64,000 nt of DNA from positions 20,098,501-20,162,500 of the forward strand of contig CM065295.1 of assembly GCA_032871835.1 (NCBI GenBank). The letters run 5' to 3'. This DNA is from Dipteronia dyeriana (taxonomy: Eukaryota; Streptophyta; Magnoliopsida; Sapindales; Sapindaceae). Of this stretch, positions 47,451-58,275 are shown in pieces; the first letter of the stretch is position 1, and every line of letters starts with the position of its first letter. The position numbers and the translations under genes were made by a program. The notes under the pieces are model-generated. The model was not told the origin of the DNA, ran no database searches, and was given only the letters and a program-made list of their open reading frames with translations.

Positions 47451-48254
47451 AGTTACCTAATGATGTGGCTGAAGAAGATCATCCAACCTTTTGTCCATTA
47501 GGTCAAGTCGTTTGTTTAGGCGTCTCTCCATTGCAGAAACTTCCTTCTGTATCTCCTTCTTCACAATGTCTTCAAAGCGCTTTGACATTGCGTTAATTAG
47601 TTCCGTTATTATTCTCGAAGAGTCCGTTGAGTCATCACCCACCTAAAGTGTACAAAGAAAAAAAGCTTGAGTATCGGTTTCTAGTGTAGTTAACGAAATG
47701 ATTTTATCGGCTAGTAATCAAATTATCGGCTAGTTAACGAAATGATTTTATCGTCTTTTTTGTCTTTCCTCCCTTTTTTTCTTTCTGAGGAGACATCTTC
47801 CTCTTCATCTGTTTAGGTCGTGATTGACCTCCACCATCATCATTAGGTTGTTGCTCACAGTCATCATAATTGAGTGGAACAAACTGTGGACCCTCAGACA
47901 AATTCGTGTTGACACCAACCAAGTAAGGCTGTATCTTCTCATCGTCAGTTGGATTTACTACCTCCAACACACATCCTGTATAATTAACAGAAGTATCATG
48001 ATTTTTTTAAGTACTAATATAAGGAAAACTAAATTTTAGTTTAGGAAAGAAAAAAACATACATTTCCCTCATTCACTTCTTGTTCATTCATTGCAACTTT
48101 ACCAAAGAAATTGTGAGGCCTCTTAAAAATCCTACAGTTCTTTAAACAGGGATGGTTGTGACATAAGTTGTTCCCCACCAATTCAACTAATGAGCTGCAG
48201 GCTTCCATCGCCAAGAACTGGCATTTCACAAATTTTTAACAATTTAACTACATA

Positions 48255-48715
48255 AGTTCCAGTAATGTTACATGCTACAAGTTACGTACCAGTTCAAAAT
48301 TAAGTTACATGCTAGTTAAAAATGAAGTTACATGCTAGTTCATTTAATCACAAATTTTGGAAGACTAATCGCATGTACAATTCCAGTAGTTTTACATGCT
48401 ACAAGTTGCATGCCAGTTCAGAATGAAGTTACATGGTAGTTGAAAACGAAGTTACATACTAGTTCATTTAATCATAAAATTTGGAAGATTAATCTAATGC
48501 ACAATCCCATTAATGTTATATGGTACAAGTTACATGCCAGTTCAGAATGAAGTTACATGCTAGTTGAAAACAAAGTTACATGTTAGTTGAAAACAAAGTT
48601 ACATGTTAGTTCATTTAATCACAAAATTTGGAAGACTAATCTAATGCACAATTCCAATAATGTTACATGTTACAGGTTACATGCCAGTTCAAATTAAAGT
48701 TACATGCCAGTCCAT
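48255..48715 (+). repeat. GTTACATGC repeats with a larger 120-130-bp period
   Basis: Blocks of the type AATGTTACATGCTACAAGTT, TGCCAGTTCAAAATGAAG and GTTACATGCTAGTTCATTTA plus TTTGGAAGACTAATC recur four times, at about 48265, 48382, 48510 and 48660. This makes a higher-order repeat at the broken right end of the MULE. Confidence 0.88.
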
Positions 48716-48774
48716 ATCTACAATTTGAACAAAATTATTAACAATTCAACATCAAAAATAAAATTATGGACAAA

Positions 48775-49260
48775 TGATTACCCCTCTTCGGAAAAAGCAG
48801 AAGGAAATCATGGTCATACTATAAGAGAAAAATCTGGTAAAAGAGTCACGCCGACAGTCTCAATTTGCTCAGTGAGATACAACCAAATACTGCAGATTCC
48901 ATAAGAAAACCGGTCATGAGACTTCCAAGTGTTACCGGCTTAGAGATTACATAGAAACCTTCATTCGGTAAGGACACCTTTAGGATGTAATCTTGAAAAG
49001 GGATGAGAGGTCAGAAACAAAGAAAGAGACCAGAGCCGATCACAGCTCTAGTCGAAATCAAAGGGCCAGCCCCGAGGCCAATGAAGTAATACAAACAATC
49101 TTTGGAGGATCGTCCATTGAGAGAAGTAACCAAGAGCGAACTCAGGAAATCAGAGAAGCAGTGGAGGCAAGACAGAACTTTGACGTGAACTCAGTCGAAT
49201 CAGACCCGAAAAAGGGTAAAGAAAGGATGAGACCCAATAATATTCACAGAAGCTAACTCG
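48775..49260 (+). pseudogene. gag: Gypsy B gag C-terminal remnant
   Basis: The first sign is NDYPSSEKAEGNHGHT at about 48772, matching copy A near 11355. The CCHC-like part lies at about 48890-48935. The open stretch 48993-49256 (KRDERSETKKETRADHSS, RTQEIREAVEARQNFDVNSV) equals 11580-11800 in A. A frameshift near 49215 separates it from the protease. Confidence 0.85.
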
Positions 49261-49269
49261 CATGGGGTC

Positions 49270-50240
49270 GATGTTCGGCCAAATGACGCCTTGGTCATAA
49301 GTGCCCGGATTGGTCACCGGAAAGTCAGGAGAATCCTGATAGATAATGAAAGTTCGGCATACATTCTCATTATAGCCATCTACGATCAACTCAGATTGGA
49401 CCGAAAGGATTTACAGCCTTTCCATACCCCACTCAGAGGATTCCGAGGAATTGAGGTCAGGTCACTCGGGACGGCAAAGTTACCCTTAAAAATTGGAGCG
49501 GCACCTTGTCAAAGAACAGTATTGCTCGATTTCGTGGTGGTAGACTTAGACAATTGGCCGTATAATGCATTGTTGGGTCGGCTACTCTTGAATAAAACTA
49601 AGGTCGTAACAGCCACTTATGCATTGATGATCAAATTCCCGACCGAACATGGGGTCGGTGTAGTCAAAGGGTCACAAGAGATGGCCCGAAGAGCCAACCT
49701 GTCAGTATACAAAGACAAAAATGATGGTGAACAAGAACGCACTATAATACAGTCGAGTCAGAACAAAGAGTCACTGTCATTCGAATTTGATCCAAGGGAA
49801 GAGTCGAAGGAGTCCAAAAATGAACCGGTCGAAGAAATTATCTTGAAAGAAGATGAACAAGATAAGAAGATCAAGATCGGGGCCAATTTGGAAGGAAAAG
49901 TCAAACAAAGCCTCACTGATCTGCTCAAAGAAAACAAGGATGTGTTCGCCTGGAGTCATGAAGATATGGTCGGGATGGATGCTCGAATAATATCTCACTA
50001 TCTCGCAGTAGACCCGAATGCAAAATCAGTGATACAAAAGAGAAGATCATTCAATCTCGAGAGAAGTCAGGCAATCAAATAGGAAGTGGAGAAGCTACTC
50101 TCTGTAAGGTCGATTAGAGAGATCAACTACCCTCAATGGGTAGCTAATGTAGTCCTCGTCCAAAAGAAAAATGGACAATGGAGAATGTGAGCAGATTTCA
50201 CAGATTTGAACAAAGCATACCCAAAAGACAGTTTTCCACT
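49270..50240 (+). pseudogene. pol: Gypsy B protease (altered active site) and RT start
   Basis: The frame is open from about 49270 to 50082. The active site reads ILIDNESSAYIL: the Asp is kept (49342-49344), but the invariant Gly of D-x-G is Glu and the following Asp is Tyr. Copy A has DNGSSAD. The rest (RSLGTAKLPLKIG, YNALLGRLLLNKTK) resembles A. A TAG at 50080-50082 and a TGA near 50187 break the RT N-terminus. Confidence 0.9.
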
Positions 50241-50960
50241 TCCAAAGATAGACCAACTCGCTACATCAGGCTAGGAATTGCTCAGTTTCATGGATGCCTA
50301 CTCGGTATATAACCAAATCCGGATGAATAAGGCTGACGAAGAAAAAACAGCGTTCACAACCGATCAGGACTTGTACTGTTACACAGTAATTCCATTCGGA
50401 TTAAAAAATGCAAGGGGAACATATCAAAGGTTGATCAACAGAATCTTCGCACGACAACTAGGAAGAATCATGGAAGTATACATTGATGACATGCTGACCA
50501 AGAGCATCTCGGCAGACAAGAATACCTCAGACCTGCCAGAGACATTTGATGTTTTGAGAAAAGACCAAATGAATACGAACAAGTGTTTATTCGGAATTCC
50601 TTCAGGAAGGTTTCTGGGTTTCCAAGTTCACCAAAGGGGAATCGAAGTCAATCCTGAAAAGATCCAAGCCCTGCAGAGAATGACCTCACCAAGGACACTA
50701 AAAGAAGTACAACGCTTAACAGGATATTTAGCTTCATTCGGTAGATTCATCTCAAAGGCCACAGACAGATGCGTACCCTTTTTCAGAGTAATTAGAAAAG
50801 GAAAAGAACTCGAATGGAACGAAGAGTGCGAGCAGGCATTCTTAAAAATTAAATAGTACCTAGGGCAGGCTCCCATCATTTCGAAACCACAAATGGGAGA
50901 GATACTACATTCATACTTATCAATTACAGAACTAGCAGCAAGCTCAGTCCTAGTCAGAAC
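50241..50960 (+). pseudogene. pol: Gypsy B reverse transcriptase
   Basis: Open at 50278-50856: FMDAYSVYNQIRM (Gly of YSGYN is Val), PFGLKNARGTYQRL, YIDDMLTKS with both aspartates, then GFQVHQRGIEVNPEKI. A three-base loss shortens the stretch before NKCLFG. A stop occurs at 50854-50856. The degenerate first RNase H follows in a broken frame. Confidence 0.9.
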
Positions 50961-51950
50961 AGAAGATGGAGTACATAACCAGTGTATTATACCAACAAGG
51001 CACTTTTACCAGTCGAGACTAGGTATTCACAGGCAGAAAAAATGGCCCTAGCATTTGTTTCGACGGCAAGAAAGCTAAGGCCATACTTTCAGGCTCATAC
51101 AATCCAGGTTCTCACTGATTGTCCATTGAAGCAAATTTTACAGAAGCCATGGATTTTAGGAAGACTAACCAAATGGGCAATCGAGCTAAGTGAATTCGAT
51201 ATCCACTAAGTCCCTAGGATATCTCTCAAAGGACAAACAGTGACATATTTTATAACAAGTTCACAGAACCAAACCTAGAAATAAAAAAGATGTTGGGTAA
51301 AAATTTCCCATGTAATTACATGTTGATGGCTCTTCAAACACTCACAGCAGCGGGGCAGGGATCATAGTATGCACTCCAGAAGGAGGTGATGTCGAATGTG
51401 CCATGAGGTTTGACTTCAAAGATACCAATAATCAAGCCAAGTACGAGGCGCTACTAGCTAGACTCAGAGTCTGCATAACTCTCGGGGCAGATAAAGTTGA
51501 GATATTTAGCGATTCACAGGTAGTTGTCAACCAATTCTTGGAAGAATACCAAGCCAGGGATGAAGGTATGATAGCCTATCGTGACATTACAAAACAACTC
51601 CTCCAGAAATTCAAAGAATATAGGATTGCCCAGATCCCCATGGAGGAAAATGAAAAGAAAGACGCTTTGTCCAAACTAGCGTCAGCAAAAACCACAATCA
51701 GGCCAAAAATTATTATGGTCGCACATCACTTCAAACCGAGCACAGCTGAACCAAAAAACTTTAAAGTTTTAAATATCCGAAAACCACCAAACGGTTGGAT
51801 GACTCAGCTGAGAAGGTTCCTGGAAGAAGGCGTGCTCCCGGAAGATCCCATACAAGCAAAATGTATCAGGTATCGATCAACAAGGTACACGTTGGTTGGA
51901 GGAGAACTATACAAAAGGGGGTTTTCCTGAACACTCCAAAGATGTGAATC
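50961..51950 (+). pseudogene. pol: Gypsy B RNase H region (second, archaeal-type copy included)
   Basis: 50982-51209 covers the first RNase H tail. The second RNase H begins near 51310 with a shifted frame over the LYVDGSSN equivalent. It is open from 51403: NNQAKYEALLARL, where the catalytic Glu of AEYEAL is Lys, then EIFSDSQVVVNQ and EENEKKDALSKLAS. Copy A keeps the Glu, so this lesion is private to B. Confidence 0.88.
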
Positions 51951-53035
51951 AGAGGAGGATGCATGTCGGATATTATAGGAAATCCACGAAGGAGTTTACG
52001 GAAACCATACTGGAGGTAAAAGTTTAGCACACAAGGTACTCAGGCAAGGTTATTACTGGCCTACTTTATTCTCAGATGCACATCGATGTTCGGAGAGTTG
52101 CAATACTTGCCAAAGAATTACTAATGATATCCGACAACCTCCTGAACAACTCAGAAACCTCACTTCCTCATGACCATTTGTCATGTGGGGTTTGGATTTA
52201 ATTGGTCCAATGCCAGCTAGGACAGGGGGTGGAGCGAAGTATGTCATAGTAGCTGTTGACTATTTCACGAAGTGGACAGAAGCTGAAGCATTAGTACATA
52301 TCACAGAAGCAAATACCACAAATTTTGTGAAAAAGAATATACTCTACAGGTTTGGAGTCCCAGACACTATCATCACTGATAACAGCACCTAGTTCGATAA
52401 CCTGAAACTCAGGCAGTTGTGATAGGAGTACCAAATTGCCAATTACTATGCCACACCTGCCCATCCTCAAACAAACGGACAGGCTGAAGCAGTAAACAAA
52501 ATCATCAAGCATGCACTCAAAGCAAAACAGGATGCCAAGAAAGGAAGTTGCGTTGAAAATCTTCCAGAAGTATTATGGGCATATCGGACGACATCAAGAA
52601 CTTCAACAGGAGAGACTCCATTCACTTTAGCGTTCGGAACAGAAGCTGTTATCCCCATAGAAACGTCATATGCATCACCCCGAGTCAGGCTATATAATGA
52701 AGATCAGAATGTTGATATGATATTACAAAGTCTAGATGAGCTAGAAGAGAAAGGGGAAAAGTCCCGAATATGAAATATGGCATATCAATAAAGAGTAGCT
52801 CACCACTACAACTCTCATGTTCAGTTCAGGAAATTCCAACTAGGAGACTTGGTACTCAGGAATGTGTCATTGAATACAAAAAATAAAGCTGCAGGTTCCC
52901 TGGCAGATAAGTGGGAATGCAGTACAAAATTAAAGGAATAGCTGGCTATGGAGCATATTGGATTGCACGACCCAATGGAGGGGTCTTACCCCGACCATGC
53001 AATGCCCAATATCCAAAGATTTTTTATCCTTAAAA
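51951..53035 (+). pseudogene. pol: Gypsy B integrase, catalytic triad residues retained
   Basis: The zinc part lies near 51985-52140. The core starts at 52183: WGLDLIGP (Asp 52195-52197), IITDNST (Asp 52378-52380) and NGQAEAVNK (Glu 52486-52488) are all present with D,D-35-E spacing. A TAG at 52390-52392 and a TGA-TAG pair near 52421-52428 interrupt it. The C-terminal part (SPRVRLYNEDQN, LDELEEKGEKS, FQLGDLVLRN) is degraded after about 52760. Confidence 0.9.
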
Positions 53036-53540
53036 TTATTATTTTTTTCATTTAGTTAGGACAATTTTAGTTTTGGAATTTAAATTTGTTTTGGTTTTGC
53101 AGTTATAAATAAAAATCAAACTCGGGATTTCTGAAAAATAAAGCATATGATAATAAGAACATATGAAATACGAGCATGATAATAAGAACATGCAAATAGA
53201 ATACTCGGGACCATTGATTCCCAAATGAGCGGAGAAGCTCGAAGGAGCATGCCAGCCGAGCAAGGTCAATTGACATTAGTAAAAAGGCAAACCCGATGCA
53301 CCGGATTCTGACAAAGCTCGGGACGCTATGGGAAAAAAAATTGGTGAAATGCGTAGCTGTATTAAGTGGTTTGAAAAGCTTAACGATTCCGTAAACCCTT
53401 GCAAGGAAAAACTGGGGAGACGTCCTCAGTAATTTGCAAGGACTCAAACATATGATCATGGTGAGCCTTGATGTAATGTTTGAGTAATAACCTGAGTATG
53501 AAACAAATAAATTCACTTATTTGTTTCAAGATGACTCGGT
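53036..53540. other. Gypsy B 3' spacer
   Basis: This is homologous to 15629-16190 in copy A. No gene. Confidence 0.6.
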
Positions 53541-53544
53541 AAAT

Positions 53545-53800
53545 ATTGGCCAGTTTAATAAGATACTTGGCATTGAAAATAACTAGGTAACAAAAACCAA
53601 GTTTAATAAGATACTCGGATAAAAACAGTCAGTTTAATAAGATATTTGGCATAAAGATTATAACAACCGGTTTAATAAGATACTCAGCTCAAAAGATTGC
53701 ATTAGCCAGTTTAATAAGACACTTGGCACAAAAGATTGAGGTAGCCTATTCAGAAAGATACTCGGCAATAATAGAATCAAGTTAAAGAAAATACTCGGTG
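53545..53800. repeat. Tandem array in gypsy B
   Basis: About six diverged units of the form CCAGTTTAATAAGATACTTGGCA are spaced 35-50 bases apart. It is shorter and less regular than the array of copy A. Confidence 0.8.
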
Positions 53801-53905
53801 AAATTCCTTGAGCAATGAATCAGATCAAACCATTCGGTTTTCAGAATTACAGTTAAACTCGGAATTTCATTGATAATCTTTACAAAGAATCTTTAAAAAA
53901 TAAAT

Positions 53906-56820
53906 CAAGGTTAGAAGGATTTAGAACTCTTGCCGATGCTCGGGTCGGGCACCATTTCGTATTCACGGAGGAGACTTTCATTGGAAGGCCAAGCAATCAT
54001 ATCGACCGAATCATCCATCCATTTGCTATAATCTTCTTCCTGTATCGATCTGACATCAGGCACCGAACCTTCTACGCCAGACTCCTGACTGGCATAAAAG
54101 TTTGAGAGGGAGTGCTCTAATAGAACCTCCAAATGCATGGGATGAGGCTCTTTGCCTCGATTACGGTAATAAGCTCTCCACTTCTTCATCTGAGTCTGAA
54201 GAGATTCCAGGGACCGATCCACATGATTCTTGATCGACAGCTCCCAGTTGGTTCGGGCTTTTTCAGTTGCCCTATTCTTGACCTTAAAAAACTCGCCAGC
54301 TGAAACTAGCCCTCGCTGAAATTCCCGAAGGAGAAGGACATCGTAAGCAGAGGATCTTTTAAAATGATAGACCCCTTAGACTTCGAGCTCCAGCCTGACC
54401 TTTTTGGATAGGGAATCAACTGTCAAAGTTTGGCGCTCAAAGTCCTCAATCTTCTTTTCATACACCAACTTGGACTGCCCCGCCTCCAATTAGGCTTTAA
54501 GCATTGATTCCTGGGCAGAAGACAACAAGTTTTGTAGTGACGTAGCCTTCTCCTCTGCCGAAGAAGCCCTTTCCTCGACCGCCACTTGCTTCGCCAAACA
54601 GTGGTCAGCAAACACTTGGGCGGACCCAACTTCCTTTTGATAAGCCGATTTGACCCGGGCACGGCAATCCTTACTTTTTTTCAACTGAGCCTCAAGACAC
54701 CTTATTCTATCGGCTTGATGATGTTGCGTCTGAATCAGCTCAGCAAACTCGTCCACCATCTACAAAGGAGTTTAATTAAAAATCTGGCAAACAAGCAAGA
54801 CGATTGAAGAATTGGGAATAACTTACATAAGATGCACCGTTAAAAATATTCTGAATACGACTCGTCAAAGAAGCGTCTCTGAGGTGGCTCCAATGATCAT
54901 CCCTGATGAAAGCCCGACCGGATGACATCGCCCTAAGCATATCCTAAGGAGAAGGATAGGAAGGACCTCCCAAAGATTCAGCACCTAGATCTTGGACCTC
55001 AAGGGGGGGGGGGGGAAGAAACCCTTGTTCTGGTCAGAAGTCTCCGCTCCAGTCGATGCTTCAACATCAATGCTCGGAGGAATCTCAGCCCCGATGTCTT
55101 CATCACTGGAGTCGATGAATGAAACCACCCGAGGAACCTTGTGAGGACAACCGGAAGAATCGACCGCCTTCATTTTCTAGGCCAGAGAGCGATGAAAGAC
55201 GAAATCAGCTGAGGGATCTTCCTGAACATCATCCCGAAAGGATTCAAAAAGGTCAGGATATGTATTTATTTGTCCCTTAGAGGTTTTACCCCTATCACCG
55301 GTGTCCGTCCGCTCGGAAGGGACCACAACCAGGGAGCTCGATCCACTAGGCCCCTCACCAAGAACATCACTCTACCTCCCTCCGTCTTCAGGCAACTCTT
55401 GAGTATGGCCACTCAGACCACTAGACTCCCCTACAGTCGATCGGATGACTTCCATGGGGACACTTTCGAGAATCTGCTGGCCAGCCTCATCAGGGTCCTC
55501 ATCTGACTCAGGTGGGGGAATGCCCTCTTTGCTCTGACGATAAACATCATTTTGGCTCGCTTGAAGGATTAACTTCACCTGACGAGCTTAAATGTCGCAG
55601 ACGATGTCCGAGTCATACACTTAGGAGAAAAAAGGGAATCGCTTCAGAATATAAAAAGCAAAAAAAAGGGGTACAAAGATCACTTACATCGCCTGCGATA
55701 GCCTGAAATCTTGCTAAAGAAGCCAAGTTCTATCATCTTCTTCTCACTGAAAATATAAGTCCTACTCATTTTCTCTAGAGTGCAAACTGCTGCCCGAGCA
55801 AGTCTGGTAAGCTTAGTATCGCTGAATTCAAGTTTTTTCTTATTCCATACCTCGGGGGAACAGAAAAAATGGGCAACTTTCAACACCCTCTGAGTTTCCC
55901 CATCCGAAAGAGTGACTTCAAGACCTAGGTTTCCTTCGATAAAAAACCAATTGTTCCTCTAGTACTTGTTGGACGAAGGAAATCCCCATATAAATCCCCT
56001 CTTTTTGAAGTCATTGAGGTGTCAACTCCCCGATTCACCTTTGTCCCCTCGAGGACCCAGCAATCTGGCGGGTTAGACATGAGGAAATAAGTCCTTGTCT
56101 TACCAGACTGCCTTAGCATGTAGAAATGCCTGATTTCACTCTGGAAAGGCGGTGGCAGGTTCATTCAGCTCCACATGTAGATCTTGTAGCTATTCGGGGC
56201 CAATTGAGCTGGAGTGATCCCTGCTTCAGCTAGAAACTAGGCAATGAGTGGCTGAAGATGAAGAGTAACGCCGCAACAAAGCATGGACCCATAGATTTCC
56301 ACCATGCTCGGGGGAGGGTTCCACACAGCTCTATCACCAGCAGGAATTAGAGTAACTGTATTATCCAAGTCGAATCGGGCACGATATTTCCCAATCTCAT
56401 CTACCCTGGCCACATTCGGTTCAGCGTCAAACCCACTCGGGCGATCAACAGAAAAAAGAGATGAGATTCTCTTAACTCCTCTTCGACATCCGTCTCATTA
56501 ACAATCTGCTCCCTGATCCAGACGCTGTCTGAGTTGTGCTTATGGACTTCGCTTTTACTTTGATGTTTTTCCATCCTTGATCGAAGTGGTGCCCTGTGAT
56601 TAGAAACAACATATTCAGAACTAGATGAATCAGAATCAGAACCGGATACAGAACTAAAACGGACGTCAGGGTGCCCAGAAACATCGACTTCTAAAAAAGG
56701 AGGTTCATCCGGGGGGATTTCCCCCAATAATCTTCGAGCACAAGATACCAGTTGAAAATCCTCACGATCAAGCGCTTCGAGAGCTATAGTAAAAAGTCGA
56801 TGACGGGAAGTCGAATTCAT
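53906..56820 (-). pseudogene. Spliced antisense extra gene of gypsy B
   Basis: It has the same layout as in copy A. Exon 1 is 56820-55688 (MNSTSRHRLF; PPDEPPFLEVDVSG; a Ser-rich stretch SGSDSDSSSSEYV), ending at donor GTAAGT (55687-55682). Exon 2 is about 55619-54827 after acceptor CTCCTAAG, with SFIDSSDEDIGAEI, ending at donor GTAAGT. Exon 3 is 54759-53906 after acceptor CTTTGTAG (MVDEFAELIQTQHHQADRI; coiled coil; SNESLLREYEMVPDPS). The first part of exon 1 is less damaged than in A and shows that the Ser-rich part follows VSGHPDVRF directly. Stops occur at about 55592, 54487 and elsewhere. The product is unknown. Confidence 0.8.
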
Positions 56821-57307
56821 TAAAACTAACCTTGAATGAAGAAACCTGATGCAAAATCTTCAATGGAGAATAGGGATTTTCTGCGTAAAGAAATCTGGGC
56901 TAGAAATTTTCTAGTTTGAGTCTGAGAATGAACCAATGCAACTCCTTTCAATGGAGAATTTAAAGGGGTAATAGCACGAAACCCTAGGATCTCAAGGCGG
57001 GAAAAATCAATGACATATTTGATGACGTAGGCAGTGCACTAGGAGACACATAGGTCGTTTCTCATAAATGGCATCGAGAAATGAAACGGTAGAGAACACA
57101 TGTCAAGAGAAGAACTGGCCAAGGCCGTCAGAACTCCAAAACGTGGCAATCATTGAGATCTCGCGTAAGGAGGCAAATTGAATTTACATGGTCACCATTA
57201 AGACACGCCATTATAACAAGACATTTACCTTGGCATTAAAGAAACAAAGACATTAAAGAATTGATTAAAATACTTTTGCCCGAAGCGAAACCTTGTTCGG
57301 TAAAAAT

Positions 57308-57322
57308 ATTATAAAGGGGTAT
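57308..57322 (+). promoter_or_regulatory. Polypurine tract region of gypsy B
   Basis: ATTATAAAGGGGTAT directly precedes the LTR start TGTCGTATATAAATTT, matching the site in copy A. Confidence 0.65.
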
Positions 57323-58275
57323 TGTCGTATATAAATTTTATTAGACGTACAAGTAGTTGACAAAGAGGATAGAATTGTCAGGTGGACATCCGAATAAGCA
57401 TTCAGAAAGTATCCTGCAAGACATCACCAAAGAAGAGAAGCCCGAGTAAACAAGTATTGAACAAAACCTACTCGGGGTCAACTGACGTCATATACTACTC
57501 GGGGTCAGTTAACGATGCTCGGGGTTAGCTGATGACATGTTCTAATCGGGATCAGATGATGTCATTCGGGACCAGCTAATATCATGTTCTACTCGGGAGA
57601 AACATGAAGAAAACCGAATAAAGAAACCCAGCGCGTAACTCACAAGTCAATAATCGTTAAAATACGCGAAGATATCCATATCAAAGAAGAATTCCAAGAA
57701 TAATAGAATACCAAACAGAAAGGGTTTCAAATCAAGCAACAATTTTATTTCTTCAAAAAGACTACGCATTTATAAGGAAATAAGTCCTAACGGGACTATA
57801 TCACTAGAGTCCCATTCGGTCTCTATACAAGTCTCTGAAATAGGAAAGAAGACAGACTACTTCAAACAAGTAACCAATCATAATTAAATACAAAGATCTT
57901 TTGTTACTTGTACATAGAAGATTAGGGTTCTATGAACATATAGATAGACTCATAATCTCGTCACAAAAAATATATACAGAAAACATAAGAAAATACAGAG
58001 AGAAAAAGAGAGATCGAGAGTTGTAAATATTTTCAATAGTGGATTTTGGCTCGGTTGATTATTCAGCCACCCGTGGACGTTTCTCCTGTCATCGAAGTTT
58101 TACCACGTAAAACTTGCCTCCGATTACTTTCTCTTTCTTTCTCTTTCTCTTTGTCTTTGTCTTTGTCTTTGTCTTTGTCTTTGTCTTTGTCTTTCTCTTT
58201 CTCTTTCTCTTTGAAATCACAGTTAAAATCCGACCTTGTTGACTTTTCTCATACATCCAGAAATCGATGTCAACA
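57323..58275 (+). repeat. 3' LTR of gypsy B
   Basis: It starts TGTCGTATATAAATTTTATT and ends AATCGATGTCAACA. Compared with copy A it has more CTCGGGGTCA units in U3 (57465-57600) and a CTTTGT microsatellite near its end. TGACGTCA, a bZIP-type palindrome, lies at 57483-57490. Confidence 0.92.
58125..58215 (+). repeat. CTTTGT / CTTTCT hexanucleotide microsatellite in LTR B
   Basis: About seven CTTTGT units lie between CTTTCT units. Copy A has only TCTCTCTC there, so the array grew in copy B. Confidence 0.9.

Larger units (their letters stand above)
45565..48218 (-). pseudogene. Ulp1-like (C48) cysteine protease gene of the MULE, at least eight exons
   Basis: Ulp1-type proteases cut SUMO or related conjugates; their job in MULEs is unknown. 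Exons supported by GT/AG sites are about 48218-48062, 47975-47734, 47642-47457, 47260-46694, 46599-46518, 46433-46338, 46256-46098 and 45883-45565. Family patterns are RYMTSPYIDPF, ESTTCWLSNE, HIDAYMSLLCKQRQL and DWILYAAGDKPW. The last exon holds GHWILCYVDL (His), VCIYDPLH (Asp) and DSDSCGVFTCRYADML (Cys). The catalytic Cys lies in a different frame from His and Asp, so an indel near 45720 breaks the domain. A stop follows DKPW and another lies before DFF in the exon 46433-46338. Exon 3 is a coiled coil (SKRFEDIVKKEIQKEVSAME); the second is basic (KRKMSPQKEKKGGKTKK). Confidence 0.85.
40950..48720. mobile_element. Mutator-like element with transposase (+) and Ulp1-like gene (-)
   Basis: A MULE transposase on + (42198-44865) and a Ulp1-like cysteine protease gene on - (48218-45565) face each other. 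The same pairing is known in plant Kaonashi and CUMULE elements. The left limit is tentative, near AGAGGGAATTGCAGG at 40948. No terminal inverted repeat could be confirmed. The right end appears lost where gypsy B begins, near 48775. All non-coding parts, including introns, contain the repeat AAGTTACATGC in one orientation. Confidence 0.8.
48775..58275 (+). mobile_element. Tat-lineage gypsy element, copy B, 5' truncated
   Basis: This is the same family as 9070-21022. Homology starts near 48775 in the gag C-terminal part and runs through pol, the tandem array, the antisense gene and a 3' LTR ending at 58275. The 5' LTR and most of gag are missing. The junction with MULE sequence at about 48720-48775 shows no LTR, so the end was lost by deletion or recombination rather than by normal insertion. 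Many stops are present. Confidence 0.92.
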
